DNA from: Chrysoporthe austroafricana
Taxonomy: Eukaryota; Ascomycota; Sordariomycetes; Diaporthales; Cryphonectriaceae
NCBI GenBank assembly: GCA_001051155.2
Contig: JYIP02000009.1
Location: 2,108,001 to 2,172,000 of the forward strand
Direction of reading: 5' to 3'
DNA: 64,000 nucleotides
Position 1 is the stretch's first letter, and every line of letters starts with the position of its first letter. The notes below the pieces were generated by a model. The model saw nothing but the letters and a program-made list of their open reading frames with translations. It did no database searches and was not told where the DNA came from. Made by a program: the position numbers and the translations under genes. Shown piece by piece: positions 11,372 through 22,429 of the stretch.

Positions 11372-13222
11372 TCAGAATCGGCTCTCGTGTGCGCAGTTGA
11401 TGGTATGAGCTGAATGGATCAGGTCCCTGCATGCGTCCCTTGCTCTGTTCAGTGGCTCGAATGACATCTGGCGTGTGAGCTCCTCCAGAAAGAGCAAGGA
11501 AAGGTCTACCAGGTTCTTGTCGAATTCCAGGTCTTCATGGCCGGGACTGCACATGTTGTTTGCCGTTAGGCAGACTGCTCCGGAAATGTATGTACACGCA
11601 GTCATCCTGCGAAGTTGACTCATTAGCCCTCAATACACACTATCAAGAAACACGATGACCTTAATTCTCTCTCACTCACCAGATGAATGCATTGTCTTTC
11701 GGCTCCACTTGCATAAATAGCAGCATGAACTGACGAGCTTCCACCAAAACAACCTGCCACCCTTGCGGCAGCGGCGGCGGCTCCGTAGTGAAACCCTGCT
11801 GCGCCACCACCCTGCCAAAACTGTGCAGATCCCGCAACCAGCATGTTTCCATGATATGCGCCCGGCAGACTAGGGTCCTGCACGCCAGGTGAGCAGCGTA
11901 CATAATTGCAAAATGCCGACCGAGATTCGGCTCTCCCGCCCGCAGGATCGCCGCCGGTCGGAATTGTGCTGGCACGCTGGACACCCAGTCATCTAGCATG
12001 CGCTGCAGGCGCGCTGTGTTGTCGTTCTGCTGGTGTGCATTGAGCGCCTGCGCGCGCGTTGAGTACATATACTCGTACACCCTGCCCTGGATGCGCGCGA
12101 GCTGCACCCTCGCGCGCAGGAAGTTGAAACTAGCACTGCCGTCCGCGGCGAAGACGAAACCGACTCCGGCTCCTTGCTCCGCGGCGTCCGTGCCTAGCGA
12201 CGACGGCGGCAGCTCGATATCGATGTCGGCCTCGAGCTGTCCAGGGGCTTGCTTGGTGCGCATGCTGAGATCCTTGTCGAGAACGTACACTATCCAAAAC
12301 ACTAGCCTCCGCTCCTCCGCCGCCGATGCATCGAGGTGTTCTGAGCTTCTGCGCGAGTGCAGACCGAGCTCGTTCGCCAGGCGTATAGCCGCCGAGGTCA
12401 GTACCGTCGCGGGTTTTGGGTCCCGGGTGGCCTGGAGCAGGAGTGCCATCCCCGCGACGATCTGCACGTTGGCGAGGTGCGCGTCGCCCATCATCACCTC
12501 GGCCAGGACCGATTGCACGTTGCTGACGTAGTACGACACGCTCTTGCTGCTGCTATGGTCTGCTGGGATCTGGCGGTGGGCAAGGGCAAGAACGATGTTG
12601 ATTACCGCCCAGGTGATCACGTCTCGCTGGCCAGAGTTCGCGTACCAGTTGTGCACCGAGTGCAGCAATCGTCCCGGCTGGAAGAGCGGCATGACGATGT
12701 TGAACGTGGCGAGGTATTTCTCGATGGTGGGCAAGACATGGTGAAGTGGCGGTAGTTTCAGGATTCTGCTGTGGCGGTCCGTGAATTCCGACACATCTGG
12801 CAGAGCGTCTTGCGCTGTGACGGCCGGACTCACGGGCGCGGCCCTCTTGTTTTGGGCCAAAGCTGCTTCAAGCTCGCTGATCTTTTCCAGAGACTGCCCT
12901 AGACGAGCTTTGAGTTGCTCTACTTGGGACTGTAGAGCATCGATGTCCCTGTTGGACGATCGCTTCGTATCCTGACTGGATCCTCGCCCCCTAGGCCGAA
13001 CTTTCCGGCTAGCAGCTTCAAAGGTGCATGGCGAGTCGTAAATTACGCAGTGGGAGCAGCGAGGTCTTTGTGAGTCGCATTTGATCCGCTTCCGGTAGCA
13101 AAGATCACAAGCCTAGTCATGCGTAGACCATAGTCGGTCAGTTCTGTCTGAGCGTTCCGAAGGCAGAAGAGTAAACATCTCGAATGACGACAAACCTTCC
13201 TTGCTGTTTTGTGCTGCAACAT
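11372..13222 (-). CDS. Zn2Cys6 fungal transcription factor with Fungal_trans domain
   Basis: Three exons on the minus strand (13222-13196, 13112-11680, 11606-11372) give 564 residues. The first intron (83 bp, GTTTGT...ACTAG, branch CTGAC) falls just before the zinc cluster, a common position in this family. The second (73 bp, GTGAGT...CGCAG) adds a C-terminal exon. The binuclear cluster has C11, C14, C21, C28, C31 and C38 (ACDLCYRKRIKC, then DSQRPRCSHC). A heptad-rich coiled coil follows at about 65-95. The middle domain (about 130-360, with LANELGLHSR, RRLVFWIVYVLDKDLSMR) is the fungal transcription-factor homology region. It should bind CGG-type repeats in the nucleus. Its tail-to-tail position with the SDR suggests a former pathway regulator. 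The first exon is short (9 codons), so the start is the least certain part. Confidence 0.9.
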
Positions 13223-13551
13223 ATTACTCGTGGGTACTGTCGCTAGAGAACAGCTCGAAGACAAAACTCAAAGGGCGGGCGAGACATCTCCATATCCAAA
13301 CAATGTGTCATTCAAGGGATGAAGGTTCCGCGGAAGCAAAATGCTGACAAATGTGGGGGAGGGGGGCCGACTTAAGAAAAAAAAAAAAGAAAAAAAAAAA
13401 ACTTCCTGGACAAGGCCCATTACTAAGTAGGCCTTATGGCTGTTGTATACTCAAAGTATGGGGCCTCGCGTATTTAATATTGCGTAGCAATGGAACTTCA
13501 AACCTTCCAAGCACAATTATTTGAAGAGCAACGGAAGCTGGGCAGAGAGGG
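13223..13551. other. Region between the regulator and the AT-domain scrap, with an A-rich tract
   Basis: Contains a run of A interrupted by a single G (13376-13401) preceded by G-rich bases. Upstream of the regulator ATG it presumably holds that gene's promoter. No gene is seen. Confidence 0.45.
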
Positions 13552-13813
13552 GTGCTGGGGATGGTTATGGACGCGCTCGGTAGCCAATACTGGGTCGATA
13601 ATCTAGTCAGCCTGGTCTTGCTCTATCAAGCCGTTGGAAGAGCTGCCCGGGAGGAAAACCATTGCTACGATCTCGTGCTCGAGGTAGGACCTCATTCAGC
13701 GCTGCGGGGACCTGTAAAGGATACGTTCAAGGCTATTACTGGGGCGAACATTCCTTATCTCGACCTCCTTTCCAAGATGTCAGATGATCGAATCGCCTTT
13801 TCCAGTGCCTTAA
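13552..13813 (+). pseudogene. Polyketide synthase acyltransferase-domain scrap
   Basis: An 87-residue open stretch that is the C-terminal half of a highly reducing PKS acyltransferase domain: LGSQYWVDNLVSLVLLYQAV, then YDLVLEVGPHSALRGPVKDT, the conserved region after the AT active site and its GPH motif. There is no start codon with homology, no GHSxG serine motif and no KS before it. The right end is cut at 13813/13814 where an LTR begins, and its frame closes two codons inside the LTR. It points opposite to the PKS remnant at 3.1-5.3 kb, of which it could be a displaced piece, since AT precedes ER in such enzymes. Confidence 0.88.
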
Positions 13814-14294
13814 TGTAATGAACACCCAAGTAGCACAAGTACCTAGTACGTCAAAGGTTTATGCTAGGCAAGGGTCGAGATAAGTACAATCTACTGAATA
13901 CGGAAATACCGTCAATGAGGTGGTTGGAAACGCAAGTGATATTCACTATCCGTATTGGATACCAGTTACAAGGGAACTGATACTTAGATTGACGATTGAA
14001 GAGCAATTATGAAATATATCTGAAAGTAAGGAAATGTCCAATCTTATATATATCCAGCTTTTCAGTCTGGACCGCAAGGACCGATATCGACTTTATCGAT
14101 CTGTCGTAATATCGACAGGACCGCTAGCGGTCCCGTCGGTCCATACCTTAACCCTTGATTATATAATCCTGAATGCCTGACATTCTTATATAAGAAGGCT
14201 TTCTTGCATCGGATGTTGGATCCGGGCTGCCTTGGTTCTGGATTTACTGATCCGGCCTGTTCCTATAAGTTAAACCGTTCGTTAGTTTATAACA
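13814..14294 (-). repeat. Solo LTR of the chromovirus family
   Basis: Starts near TGTAATGAAC (13814) and ends at TTTATAACA (14294). Read in reverse, the right end is TGTTATAAACTAACGAAC, matching the LTR start of copies C and D. Family landmarks inside are GGTTTATGCTAG, GATACTTAGATTGACGATTG and TATATCCAGCTTTTCAG. Its variable block (14066-14140) is made of CGATAT/CGATC and GACCG.CGGTCC palindromes. No retrotransposon body is attached and no clear 5-bp duplication is visible. Confidence 0.7.
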
Positions 14295-14763
14295 ATAAAG
14301 GTCTTATATACTATTAAAATATTATATTAATTTATAATATAGCTATTTACTTTTAAGTTTATATTAGCTAAAACCGGTTAGATATAGCTAAAAGAATTAA
14401 TTAAAAATTATAAATATTGCGTTTTCTTTAATTTAAAAGTTAAATATTAAGTAAAATAATAAAAATATTACTATAATTTAAAATATATTATATCTTTACT
14501 ATTTTTTAAGCTTAATATTACTATAAAAGTAGTTATTTTTTAAAAAGCCTTTTAACTCTTTATCTTTAATCACCTTAAACCTATAATTTATAGTTATTTT
14601 AAACTAATATTTAATAAGCTTAACTATTTATAAAAATATAAGGTTAAGTTTTTATTAAGCTTTAATACTAATAACGTTAACTTTAACCTTATATTAATTT
14701 AAGTATTATCGTAAAAAAGAGTTTCTAGGAATGCTTATAATAAAAAAAAAATTATAAATCTTA
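14295..14763. other. AT-rich RIP-type DNA
   Basis: Nearly all A and T with many TA steps and no open frame. It begins right after the solo LTR and ends exactly at the stop codon of the HET-like gene, so the 3' untranslated region of that gene lies in mutated repeat DNA. Confidence 0.6.
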
Positions 14764-16757
14764 TTACTCAATAATAAAAGACTTCTGCAAAACCTTAACA
14801 CCTTGAGCTATATCCCTTAAGCAACCGCCCTGACCTTCCTCTTCAGACTCATAGTGAAACCAGCCGCACCGCACGAATCGATCCTGTTCTTCTTTAACCT
14901 GGCGAAGCAGCAGCCCATATGCATCAACTGTACCACGAGAATCGTCCTCTAAGTGCGCCCAGATCGGCCAGACAAAGTAAGTCGCCCCTGCTTTGCAAGC
15001 CGTTCGTTTCTCATCCTCGCAATCCCAATTCAACGAGGCGTAACCATTCGAAATATCCTTTAGCAAGCAATCACATTCGGTTAGGGTAGTTGGTTCCACT
15101 TTAAGTAGCGTCCCGCCAGCATAAAGGAATCGACCATTGGGGACAGCATTTGCGGCATCCAGGGGCCGATACCAGGGGTAGCAGGCTATTTTGTAAATGG
15201 CCTTGCTCGCCCATGCAGAAACAAAGAAGGAATTGGCTTGGCCATCGATACTGAGCCAAGACCAGGAGGGGTGCCCCGTGTTGCTAGGCCGACCTGCCAG
15301 TTTTCCATCACCTTCCTTAAACCAGGAGATCTGCTCAAGGGCTCCTGCAGACCAAATGCCGTGGGAAAATTCCAAGGGCGGAAGCTCGGCTCGGTTGTAC
15401 AGACCCAAGATATTTCCAAGATGCCGAGCAACGTCGTCAATGATAAATGATCTTTGTGCAGCAGTTTCGGCTGTAGATGCTGAATACACCTCTGTGATAC
15501 TAGCCCACAATAGGCCTAAACACCCCCCCAGATCTCTAGGTGATTGAGCATTCCCTAATGGTTGATCTAATAGGGATTTCAATGCCATTGCATGGATTGT
15601 CGAATGTATCCATAAATCGGCGCCAAAGCCATTCTCCCATGTTATAGCTCTGCTCTGCAGCGAGCTTTGCCGGCATTGCCAATATATATTGTTGCCTCCA
15701 GCCATATATAAAACGGCCGGCGATAGGAGGGCAGCATGTTGAAACGATGCAGTCTGCCAAAGCTTGGACGTTTTGATCTTCTTGGTGAATTCATCGCTAC
15801 CCCAGCTGGTGATTACGAGACGCTGTTGAGGCGCCCAATTAGGGATGATGACAGGCGCGACGGAGCTGTTAGTGTCTTCTTCGTCGAGAATCCCAATGTG
15901 TAGGCAGCCTCCCGCGAAAATAGCCCCTCTGGATGCAATATCCTGCCCCTCAGGAGATAGGCCAGGCAGCCATAGATTATCCACCCCGGCTGCGAGAACT
16001 GCCTTGGCGATACGCTGCAGCCAGAGCGGGAAATGCTGGACTTTCTGCATGTCTCCGTCAAAAGAGATGCTTTGGCTGACCGTTGCATATATTGCGTTCT
16101 CATCGGAACGCTGCTGGAGTTGTGCGAATAGATCTCCCGTTAAAGAGTCTCGCGAGAGATGGAGGACGTAGAGAGGGCCTTTGAAAGCTCTTTGAGCCAT
16201 ACTACGATAAGTTTTGCAAAGATCATGCGTTCCATAAGCAGAGTGGCAGTCCAGGGCCCATTTGCGAACGAGATCATTTTGTTTATCAGTCGTTATATTC
16301 AGGAGCATTCCCTGCGTTACTATAGTCCATTCTTAGCTATTATGAATTTGTGGTAGCAGTCATAAATTCAATCAGTATTTCAATCGGCAGGTGACTTCTT
16401 ACCTGGAATTGCGTCAAAGTATGAGACCGTACCCAGGTGTTGACCGCTGTCATAAGTAAGAAATAAAGCGACTTGGTAAGCTCCGTTCCATGCCTTTATC
16501 GTGAAATATCTGGTTCCTTGGGCTTCTTTCTCGTAGAATTTCGCCGCGACTTTCCCACAGATGAAACATTTGGCATTAACAGCGTCTTGGAAAGATTGCA
16601 CGCTAGCATGGTGCATATATGTATTGTCAACAGCCGGAAGCCGCCGTGGGTCAGAATCAGTCAGCTCTGTGGGTTCTTCTGACTTTGCACCGAAGATGGC
16701 CATACAGGCATTGCAGAGCGTAGAGGCAGCGTTGATATCATTGATGTAAGTGGCCAT
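14764..16757 (-). CDS. Divergent HET-domain-like protein
   Basis: Two exons (16757-16403 and 16319-14764) joined across an 83-bp intron (GTAAGA...CTATAG) give 636 residues. The splice restores frame from FDAIP into VTQGMLLNITT. The N-terminus has C15-x2-C18, H49-H50 and C64-x2-C67, the metal-site-like head of many HET proteins. The W-x3-C segment (KWALDCHSAYGTHDLC) leads into the HET region (about 195-272). There the usual LSY-WG and LWID-LC-IQ motifs are replaced by ATVSQSISF and NLWLPGLSPEG, while AIFAGGCLHIGI keeps the spacing of the last HET block. The tail has LLSPAVLYMAGGNNIYWQCR and PSWSWLSIDG (about 468-478), typical of the family. HET proteins mediate self/non-self recognition and cell death; with an altered core this one may act differently. 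Confidence 0.82.
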
Positions 16758-17526
16758 TTTGACGAATCGCGCGCCCTCTGCCGGGGAACAAGAAGGGTTT
16801 CAAAAAGTTGAGCACAATTTGAGGATGTAAGTACGAGGGAACCATACTCGAAGAAGAGAATCAGCTCCGGCATCATGGCACCTACTTATACAAAATCATT
16901 CTGCAAAAGCCTCGGTAGGCTTACTCGACGTAGGTCAGCTGTTGCAATTAAGTTAGGCTATGGTCTGTAAGAAAGTGGGTACATGTCCAAAATTGAAACC
17001 AACAGGCTTACTCTTTATGCATGGGCTCTTTGCATGTACTTGAGGGCTGACTTTCAGTGGCCAATTGGCTCAAAGCCAGGGTCGTGCAGTTCAACCAACG
17101 GCAAATTGAAAATATTCCAGTCAAATGTACCCAGAGTGGGTTGTGGCTCCTGAGGCTATCTGCCAATGTCTTCGGGCCCGTCCAAGGCTTGTTTTGCTTT
17201 CATTCTGGAACAGAATTCAATACAAAATCTGGCTTTAGTAGTCGTCTATATGGAGAAGAAGTCACGTAGGCCCTGGTTCTTTCTATACACCTGTCTACGG
17301 AGCCGCACTGTCAGACAAGACGGAGAATTTGGGGGATAGTAGATTTTGAATGAGGAAGGACGACCAGCGTCATACACGATTTCGAGAACTGGGAGCTAAA
17401 AAAAAAGACACAAGATAGCCGCAAACAAAGACACTTTCGAACCACTCCATCGCTGTCTCACTATTGCTTCCATATGCCCGCATATGGTTATCTGCCCTCA
17501 AGGTACTGCTAATCACTATGTGATAT
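16758..17526. other. Intergenic region between the HET-like and six-cysteine genes
   Basis: Balanced composition, no recognisable coding family. A 70-residue plus-strand frame at 17057-17269 has no ATG with context and no motif. It contains the promoter of the HET-like gene and the 3' end of the small secreted-protein gene. Confidence 0.4.
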
Positions 17527-17940
17527 CTAGGAGCACACGGTGGCACCATTTGCAGCGTCGGACCAACTGCACGAGGCCGGCCCTCCATGGACGCACTACC
17601 AATTAAAGTTGCCGCTGGTCAGCTACCGTCGTCTTCCGTCACAGCATCTTGAAATTAAGTTACGAACTTACCGGACGGGTTTCAGGGCAATATTTTGGAT
17701 TCGGCAAACCTGGGATCGTGCATTTGCCATACTTATACCTTTTACCAACTCCGGATGGTGTACATCTCTGAACGGGAGAGCAATCAGCAATTGCGTTGTT
17801 TCAATTCAAGAAACACCAAGGCGACATACGCCGACATGAACCGTACGAGATTCCAGGCTCGTCTCCTCATCCGACCAGGCTGGCGTGGCCGAAACAGCCA
17901 TAGCGGCGTAGAGTGTGAAAACGAAATTACGGAGTTGCAT
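17527..17940 (-). CDS. Small six-cysteine secreted protein (effector or antifungal-peptide-like)
   Basis: A three-exon gene: exons 17940-17830, 17767-17672 and 17595-17527. The introns are 62 bp (GTATGT...TTCAG, branch CTGAT) and 76 bp (GTAAGT...GGTAG, branch CTGAC). Both splices keep frame and yield 91 residues. Residues 1-19 form a signal peptide (MQLRNFVFTLYAAMAVSAT). Residues about 20-36 are acidic and polar, propeptide-like. The mature part has six cysteines at 39, 53, 64, 70, 78 and 90, with the segments GKRYKYGKC, NPKYCPETRPC and SDAANGATVC. Six evenly spread cysteines in a basic, Gly/Pro-rich 55-residue core imply a disulfide-knotted extracellular protein. The layout (signal, acidic pro-region, YGKC) recalls small antifungal proteins, but I cannot assign a family; a host-directed effector is equally possible. 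Consensus splice signals and spacing are the main support. Confidence 0.8.
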
Positions 17941-18120
17941 CTTGAGGTGTCCTGGTTGATAGCTGGTGCACTCCGCAGCAAGGATGCGTTTGTAATAAGG
18001 ATTGAAAGACAACTTGCTTGATTCGTTCAGTCGAAATATATGGCCCAAGAGGAACTTAATCAAAGGATGCTTGTAGTCGGCACTGCGGAGGAGGCTAGAT
18101 AGGAGCGCCAGGAGCTCACC

Positions 18121-18126
18121 TTTATA
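18121..18126 (-). promoter_or_regulatory. Candidate TATA box of the six-cysteine gene
   Basis: On the minus strand TATAAA occurs 181 bases upstream of the start codon at 17940, a plausible distance for a fungal core promoter with a leader of about 150 bases. Assigned by position only. Confidence 0.35.
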
Positions 18127-19170
18127 GAAAGCCTTCGAGCTTGGCCGAAGCCGATAGGCTCATCTTCTTTGCGTCTTTCGCGATGCAGAGGGCCGTCAAG
18201 AATTGCATTAGTCACCACGCAAAGACCAACCCCCGTTATGCTAGAATTAGCTTTATATTTTTAGATGCTAATTTAAGAAGCTTGAAGGATTCGGAGGTCC
18301 CAACGAGAACCACTCCAAAGAGTCTAAAAAGATAGAGTAAGCCATCTCAAGGGCTAGTCGATATTTACTAGTAATGCAAGGAACTTTCTTAAAACAATCT
18401 GAAGTAATAAGCTATTTGCAACCGAAAGGGCAGGAGAAGACTAATAGACTAATCTGTCTTATAAGAGGAGGATTAATGTTGGTTCCATAATTATAAAAGC
18501 GGCTTACGTAACTATATCCTTAGAAGTAAGATGTTTATTATATCACATTAGTTGGTTTGAGTCGCTTTGCCTGTTTCCAGTATTCCCAACTGCAGGAAGA
18601 AAGGCACCCAACTGCATAAAGAAGGAGGCTGTGCAATAGATGCCTGAGGCAGACGTCGGAAACCAAGGTCTATAAGTACGGCGGGAACGAGCCCGTCGGA
18701 CCAAGGATGAACCGGGTTCTGCAAGCACTCCTTAGAGGACCCTTAACAGTTATCGTTGAATTGAGAACCCTCCAAGCCCAGAAACCTGCCCTTGTAACAT
18801 ATACTGGCTGGCAAGTTGAGAGGATTCCTGTAGATATTCCGCTCAAAGTTTTCTAGCGCCAACTGCGCTGCAACGCCATCCTATGAACCTCGATATAACC
18901 CCAAAGCGCATACGTACTCGGCGCCTCCGACATTAATCGCCATTGCCCCTGGTCCCAACCGCACTGGAGGCTCTCCGTCTGACCTCCTTATCAAAAGTGA
19001 AATGCGACGAGTAATCCGTATACAGGCCCTGCGCTAATCGGATTGTGTGCTGCTACGTTCTACAAAATTAGTATACAGCCTCCCTCGTAACAAACGGTCC
19101 AGATCCATCCAGGACCTCTGCGTCTCTACGAGTCTACTCACCAGATATGCTGCCTTCGTCCGCAGCTCAC
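18127..19170. other. No recognisable gene
   Basis: Moderate composition with short frames only (up to 88 residues), no family motifs. The last 200 bases before 19171 may be the eroded 5' part of the adenylation-domain pseudogene. Confidence 0.35.
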
Positions 19171-19840
19171 CTCCTGGACGAGCATCGCCGTATAGCTATC
19201 GTCGCTATAGCCTCTCAAGTTGGCGGCACGCAGACCGAGCTATGGCCGCAGATCGTCGACCGTCTCGCTCGAGAATAGCTCGGTGCGCCCTACGGCCTCT
19301 ATCTAGTAGCTAGTGATTCGTATAATGCCGGCTTCCGCACTATTACGTACGGTTAGCTTGCGACCATTGTCGACAACCTCGCGTGGTAGCTTGCGAGGGA
19401 GCTGGGGCCGGGCCAGGGCGAAGCTGGCATCCTGACCTATGTCGGCCCCAACGATATTCGCCTCACTGCCATGATCATCGCTGCTGTCAAGGCCAACCAT
19501 GTGGTGAGCGAACGGGAACCTCCGAGCCCCCCCCCCTTTACCTTTAGTAAGAAAGCGGCCCTCGCCTGCTCACAAGTTTCCTAGCTGTTCCTGATATCGC
19601 CTCGCAATAGCCTCGCCGCGCAGTAATCGATATTTTCAGCCCTAAACTGCAAGATACTGGTTACGACAGACTTAAATTCCCCTCGGTGCTACCGATTCTT
19701 GAGAGCGTCGAGCCCCGCTGCCTTACGGTACTTGCTATCGACAACCTCCTAGGAATGGTACCTTTACCCCTCGCTTACGACAAACCATTCGAGGCAGGTC
19801 GTTAGGGTCCGCTCTCAGTCTTATACGTCTTACGAATCAA
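19171..19840 (+). pseudogene. NRPS-like adenylate-forming domain, decayed and truncated
   Basis: Plus-strand relic of the N-terminal adenylation domain of a fungal NRPS-like (A-T-R type) enzyme. It reads LWPQIVDRLARE-stop, then APYGLYLVASDSYNAGFRTI, TYG-stop-LATIVDNLAW and ILTYVGPNDIRLTAMIIAAV. An 81-bp intron with intact borders (GTGAGC at 19504, CCTAG at 19584) then separates LFLISPRNSLAAQ, SALNCKILVTTD and LAYDKPFEAGR-stop-GPLSVLYV. Homology stops just before the HTSGSTG nucleotide-binding loop should appear, so the gene is cut there. Three of the stops are TAG at positions expected to be Gln or Trp, as RIP would cause. These enzymes activate a carboxylic acid as adenylate and pass it to a thiolation and reductase domain. 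Confidence 0.75.
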
Positions 19841-21689
19841 ATGTATCTGAGTTCCTATTATTTACTAAAAACTAATATTATCCTCTCTCTTGCAAATATA
19901 CTTCTAGCTCAATTGGGATATCTAAACCCTTAATATGGATATAAGAGTTATGCGTGCGACATTACGCTTATATTAGCCAGGCGATCCTTAACGAACAAGG
20001 CTTAATATTAGTCGAGCATCTCTTATAAGGAAAGCGGGTAATAGTAATAATGCCGTCCTTCCTTAAGCATTAGTCCGCGCCGATTCTGCTATAATCGGCT
20101 ATACAAACCGGCAGGGGTGGCTCGTACTTTAACGCTAAATCGGTTGCTGCTAAGTCGGGCTGCTAATTAGTCCGCTTATTGCCCGGAATAAGGTTCGATC
20201 TCAATTTAAAGTTATACTGGAAAAATAAATCTTAAGCGTATTCAGGTTAAAAACTGTTTAAAAAGTAGTAAGACTTAATGAAAATTTATCGGTTATCTTT
20301 AATACGGAACTCTTTTATTATGCTATTCGCTTTATATATAACGTATCGTATTTAAACTTTCTTTATATTATTCTATTTAATATTATATAATAATTAGATT
20401 TCAATTCTTATTTTTTTAATATTATATTAATTAAACTATTTCTATACTTTTCTTTCCTTTTTTTTTATTAAACTATAATTTTAATATTCTAAAATTTATT
20501 ATTTCCCGCGATTAATGCGACTTATTTATAAGATAAACTCTTATTAAAAAGGCTTATTTATAAGATAAATCTTTATTAAAAAAGGCTTATTTATAGGACA
20601 AATTTCTATTTCCAATATTGTTATAAATTAACGAATAGTTTAAGTTATAAAAATAAGCTGGATTTATAAATTTAAAACTAATGCAGCCCGGATTTAATAT
20701 CCGAAGCAAAAAACCTTTTTATATAAAAATATTAAGCATTCAGGATTATATAACTAAAGGTTAAAGTTATTTATATAATTTATTAATATAAAATAGCTAA
20801 ATAAGTTTTATTTATATAGTTTATTAATATAAACTAGTTATATAGAATTAAAAAGCTAAATATATAAAACTGGAATTTTGTTATTATTAAATAAATTTTA
20901 TAATTGCTTTTTAATTATTAATTTAAATATTAATTTCCTTATAATTAATATTTAATACGAATAATAAACGCTTAATAATTTTTTTACTTATTATAAATTA
21001 ATATGCGAATTGGAATACGGCATTAAAGCTATTCAAAACGGCTTATTTAGTATAAGGATTTTCAGATTTAGTTATAAAATCAATCAATGCTTATATAAAC
21101 AAGGGTTAAGGTTAAGATCGATAGGATCGATATCGATTTAAGAAAATCGATAGACTTAATAAATAATTTTATTAAGCTTAAATTAAAAAGCTAAATATAT
21201 AAGAATAAAATACTTATTAAATAAATTATTATAGCTTTTCAGTCGTAAATTTAAATATTATTTTATAAGTAATAGCTTTATAATTTATAAATATTTGCAT
21301 TTGAAAAACTTTTTAATTTATTTCTTTATTATATTTAAAGATTTATTTAACGCTATATTTATTAGTATAAACTCTTTAATATTGCAAGTATTTTGAAATA
21401 ATGCAATAGCGTTTATATTATAAACTAATATGCAAATTAAAATGCAATATTAAAGCTATTTAAAACGGCCCGCTTAGTATTAAAACTTTCAAGCTTTATA
21501 AAAGAACTTAATAATGCTTATATAAGCAAAGTATTATAAATTAATATGCAAGCCAGGGTGCGATATTTAAGCTATTAAAATAGCTTATTCAAAGCCAGAG
21601 TTTTTAAGCTTTACGAAAAAACTTAATAATGCTTATATAAGCAAAAGTTAAAGTATAAACTAATAGGACTGCTATCGGTCCTATTCTTA
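19841..21689. other. AT-rich RIP-type DNA without genes
   Basis: From about 19860 the sequence becomes TA-rich with no coding frame above 60 codons. Several related words recur (AATGCTTATATAAGCAAA near 21090, 21500 and 21625), indicating degraded internal repeats. A three-unit tandem repeat lies at 20521-20613. Confidence 0.55.
20521..20613 (+). repeat. Tandem repeat, about 33-bp unit, three copies
   Basis: Units start CTTATTTATAAGATAAA and end TATTAAAAAGG at 20521, 20553 and 20586. The third copy is partial and diverged. Confidence 0.8.
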
Positions 21690-21951
21690 AGTAAAAGTAT
21701 TCTTAAAGTAAAAGATAGTTTTTTTATATAAGCAAAACTTTAGCGCTAGTAAAAACCGGGAATAAAGGATCGTTTTAAAATTATACAAATTATATTTAAC
21801 CCGTTTTTCAAAGTATTTATATTGCTTCAATTTAATCTTTTATTTATCCAATATAGTTTATAATATATCTAAATATAAGAATTATATAACGTTTAAAAGG
21901 ATTGCAATTGCAAACCTTAAATTTTTATTTAGAAAATTGATAGGGCAAGCT
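21690..21951 (+). repeat. Left copy of a 260-bp dispersed repeat (pair with 34510-34790)
   Basis: Runs from TAAGTAAAAGTATTC through GCGCTAGTAAAAACCGGG and TTTATCCAATATAGT to the start of the retrotransposon LTR at 21952. The same string in the same orientation recurs at 34510-34790 with scattered transitions. Confidence 0.85.
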
Positions 21952-22378
21952 TATTATAAACGCTACCGCAATCCTAAAATAACTGCAAAGTTAAAGGGTT
22001 TATGCTAACAAAAACGGTACCAAGTATTGCCTTAAGTCTTGAAATAAATTCACTAAACGTTCGCAATATTTATAAGCCTTGGTTGGCTATCAATAGTAGG
22101 GTCTAATTGATACTTAGATTGGCAATTGAAAAGCTATTACTTTCTATCTAGTAGATATCTAGTCCTTATATATCCAGCTTTTCAGTTTTGGATTACTGGC
22201 TCGCTAGATAATCTAGTAATCCAGGCTTACCGGATTATTAAATGAGTTAATAATCCTTATTTTATCTAACCCTAGCCCTGGGTTAGTAGTTTTCGGGATT
22301 TCTCTAAGCAGGAAAAGGCCGGGCGCCTGAATATCGGATTCCTCTATTGCAACCCTGGTTCCTTATCGGGTTATAATA
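21952..22378 (-). repeat. LTR of chromovirus copy B
   Basis: Begins TATTATAAACGC and ends GGGTTATAATA, the mutated forms of the TGTTATGA...TCATAACA LTR termini. It contains the family landmarks AGGGTTTATGCTAAC, GATACTTAGATTGGCAATTG and TATATATCCAGC, with a copy-specific block of AATCTAG/CTAGATAA words at 22195-22262. Confidence 0.85.
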
Positions 22379-22429
22379 CTATCCCCTTTTCTAATAATTA
22401 TCGTTTCTGACAATTTCTGTAAGAACCCC

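Noticed and set aside
10464..11432. 322-residue minus-strand open frame
   Set aside because: It is the exact antisense of the SDR gene, which has clear motifs and a confirmed splice; the long opposite frame is a side effect of GC-rich codon use.
13043..13264. 73-residue minus frame starting upstream of the zinc cluster
   Set aside because: Its first codon is TTG, not ATG, and it reads through the first intron of the transcription factor; only the nine codons from the ATG at 13222 are used.
17057..17269. 70-residue plus-strand frame
   Set aside because: Starts at GTG, has no motif and no supporting splice sites.
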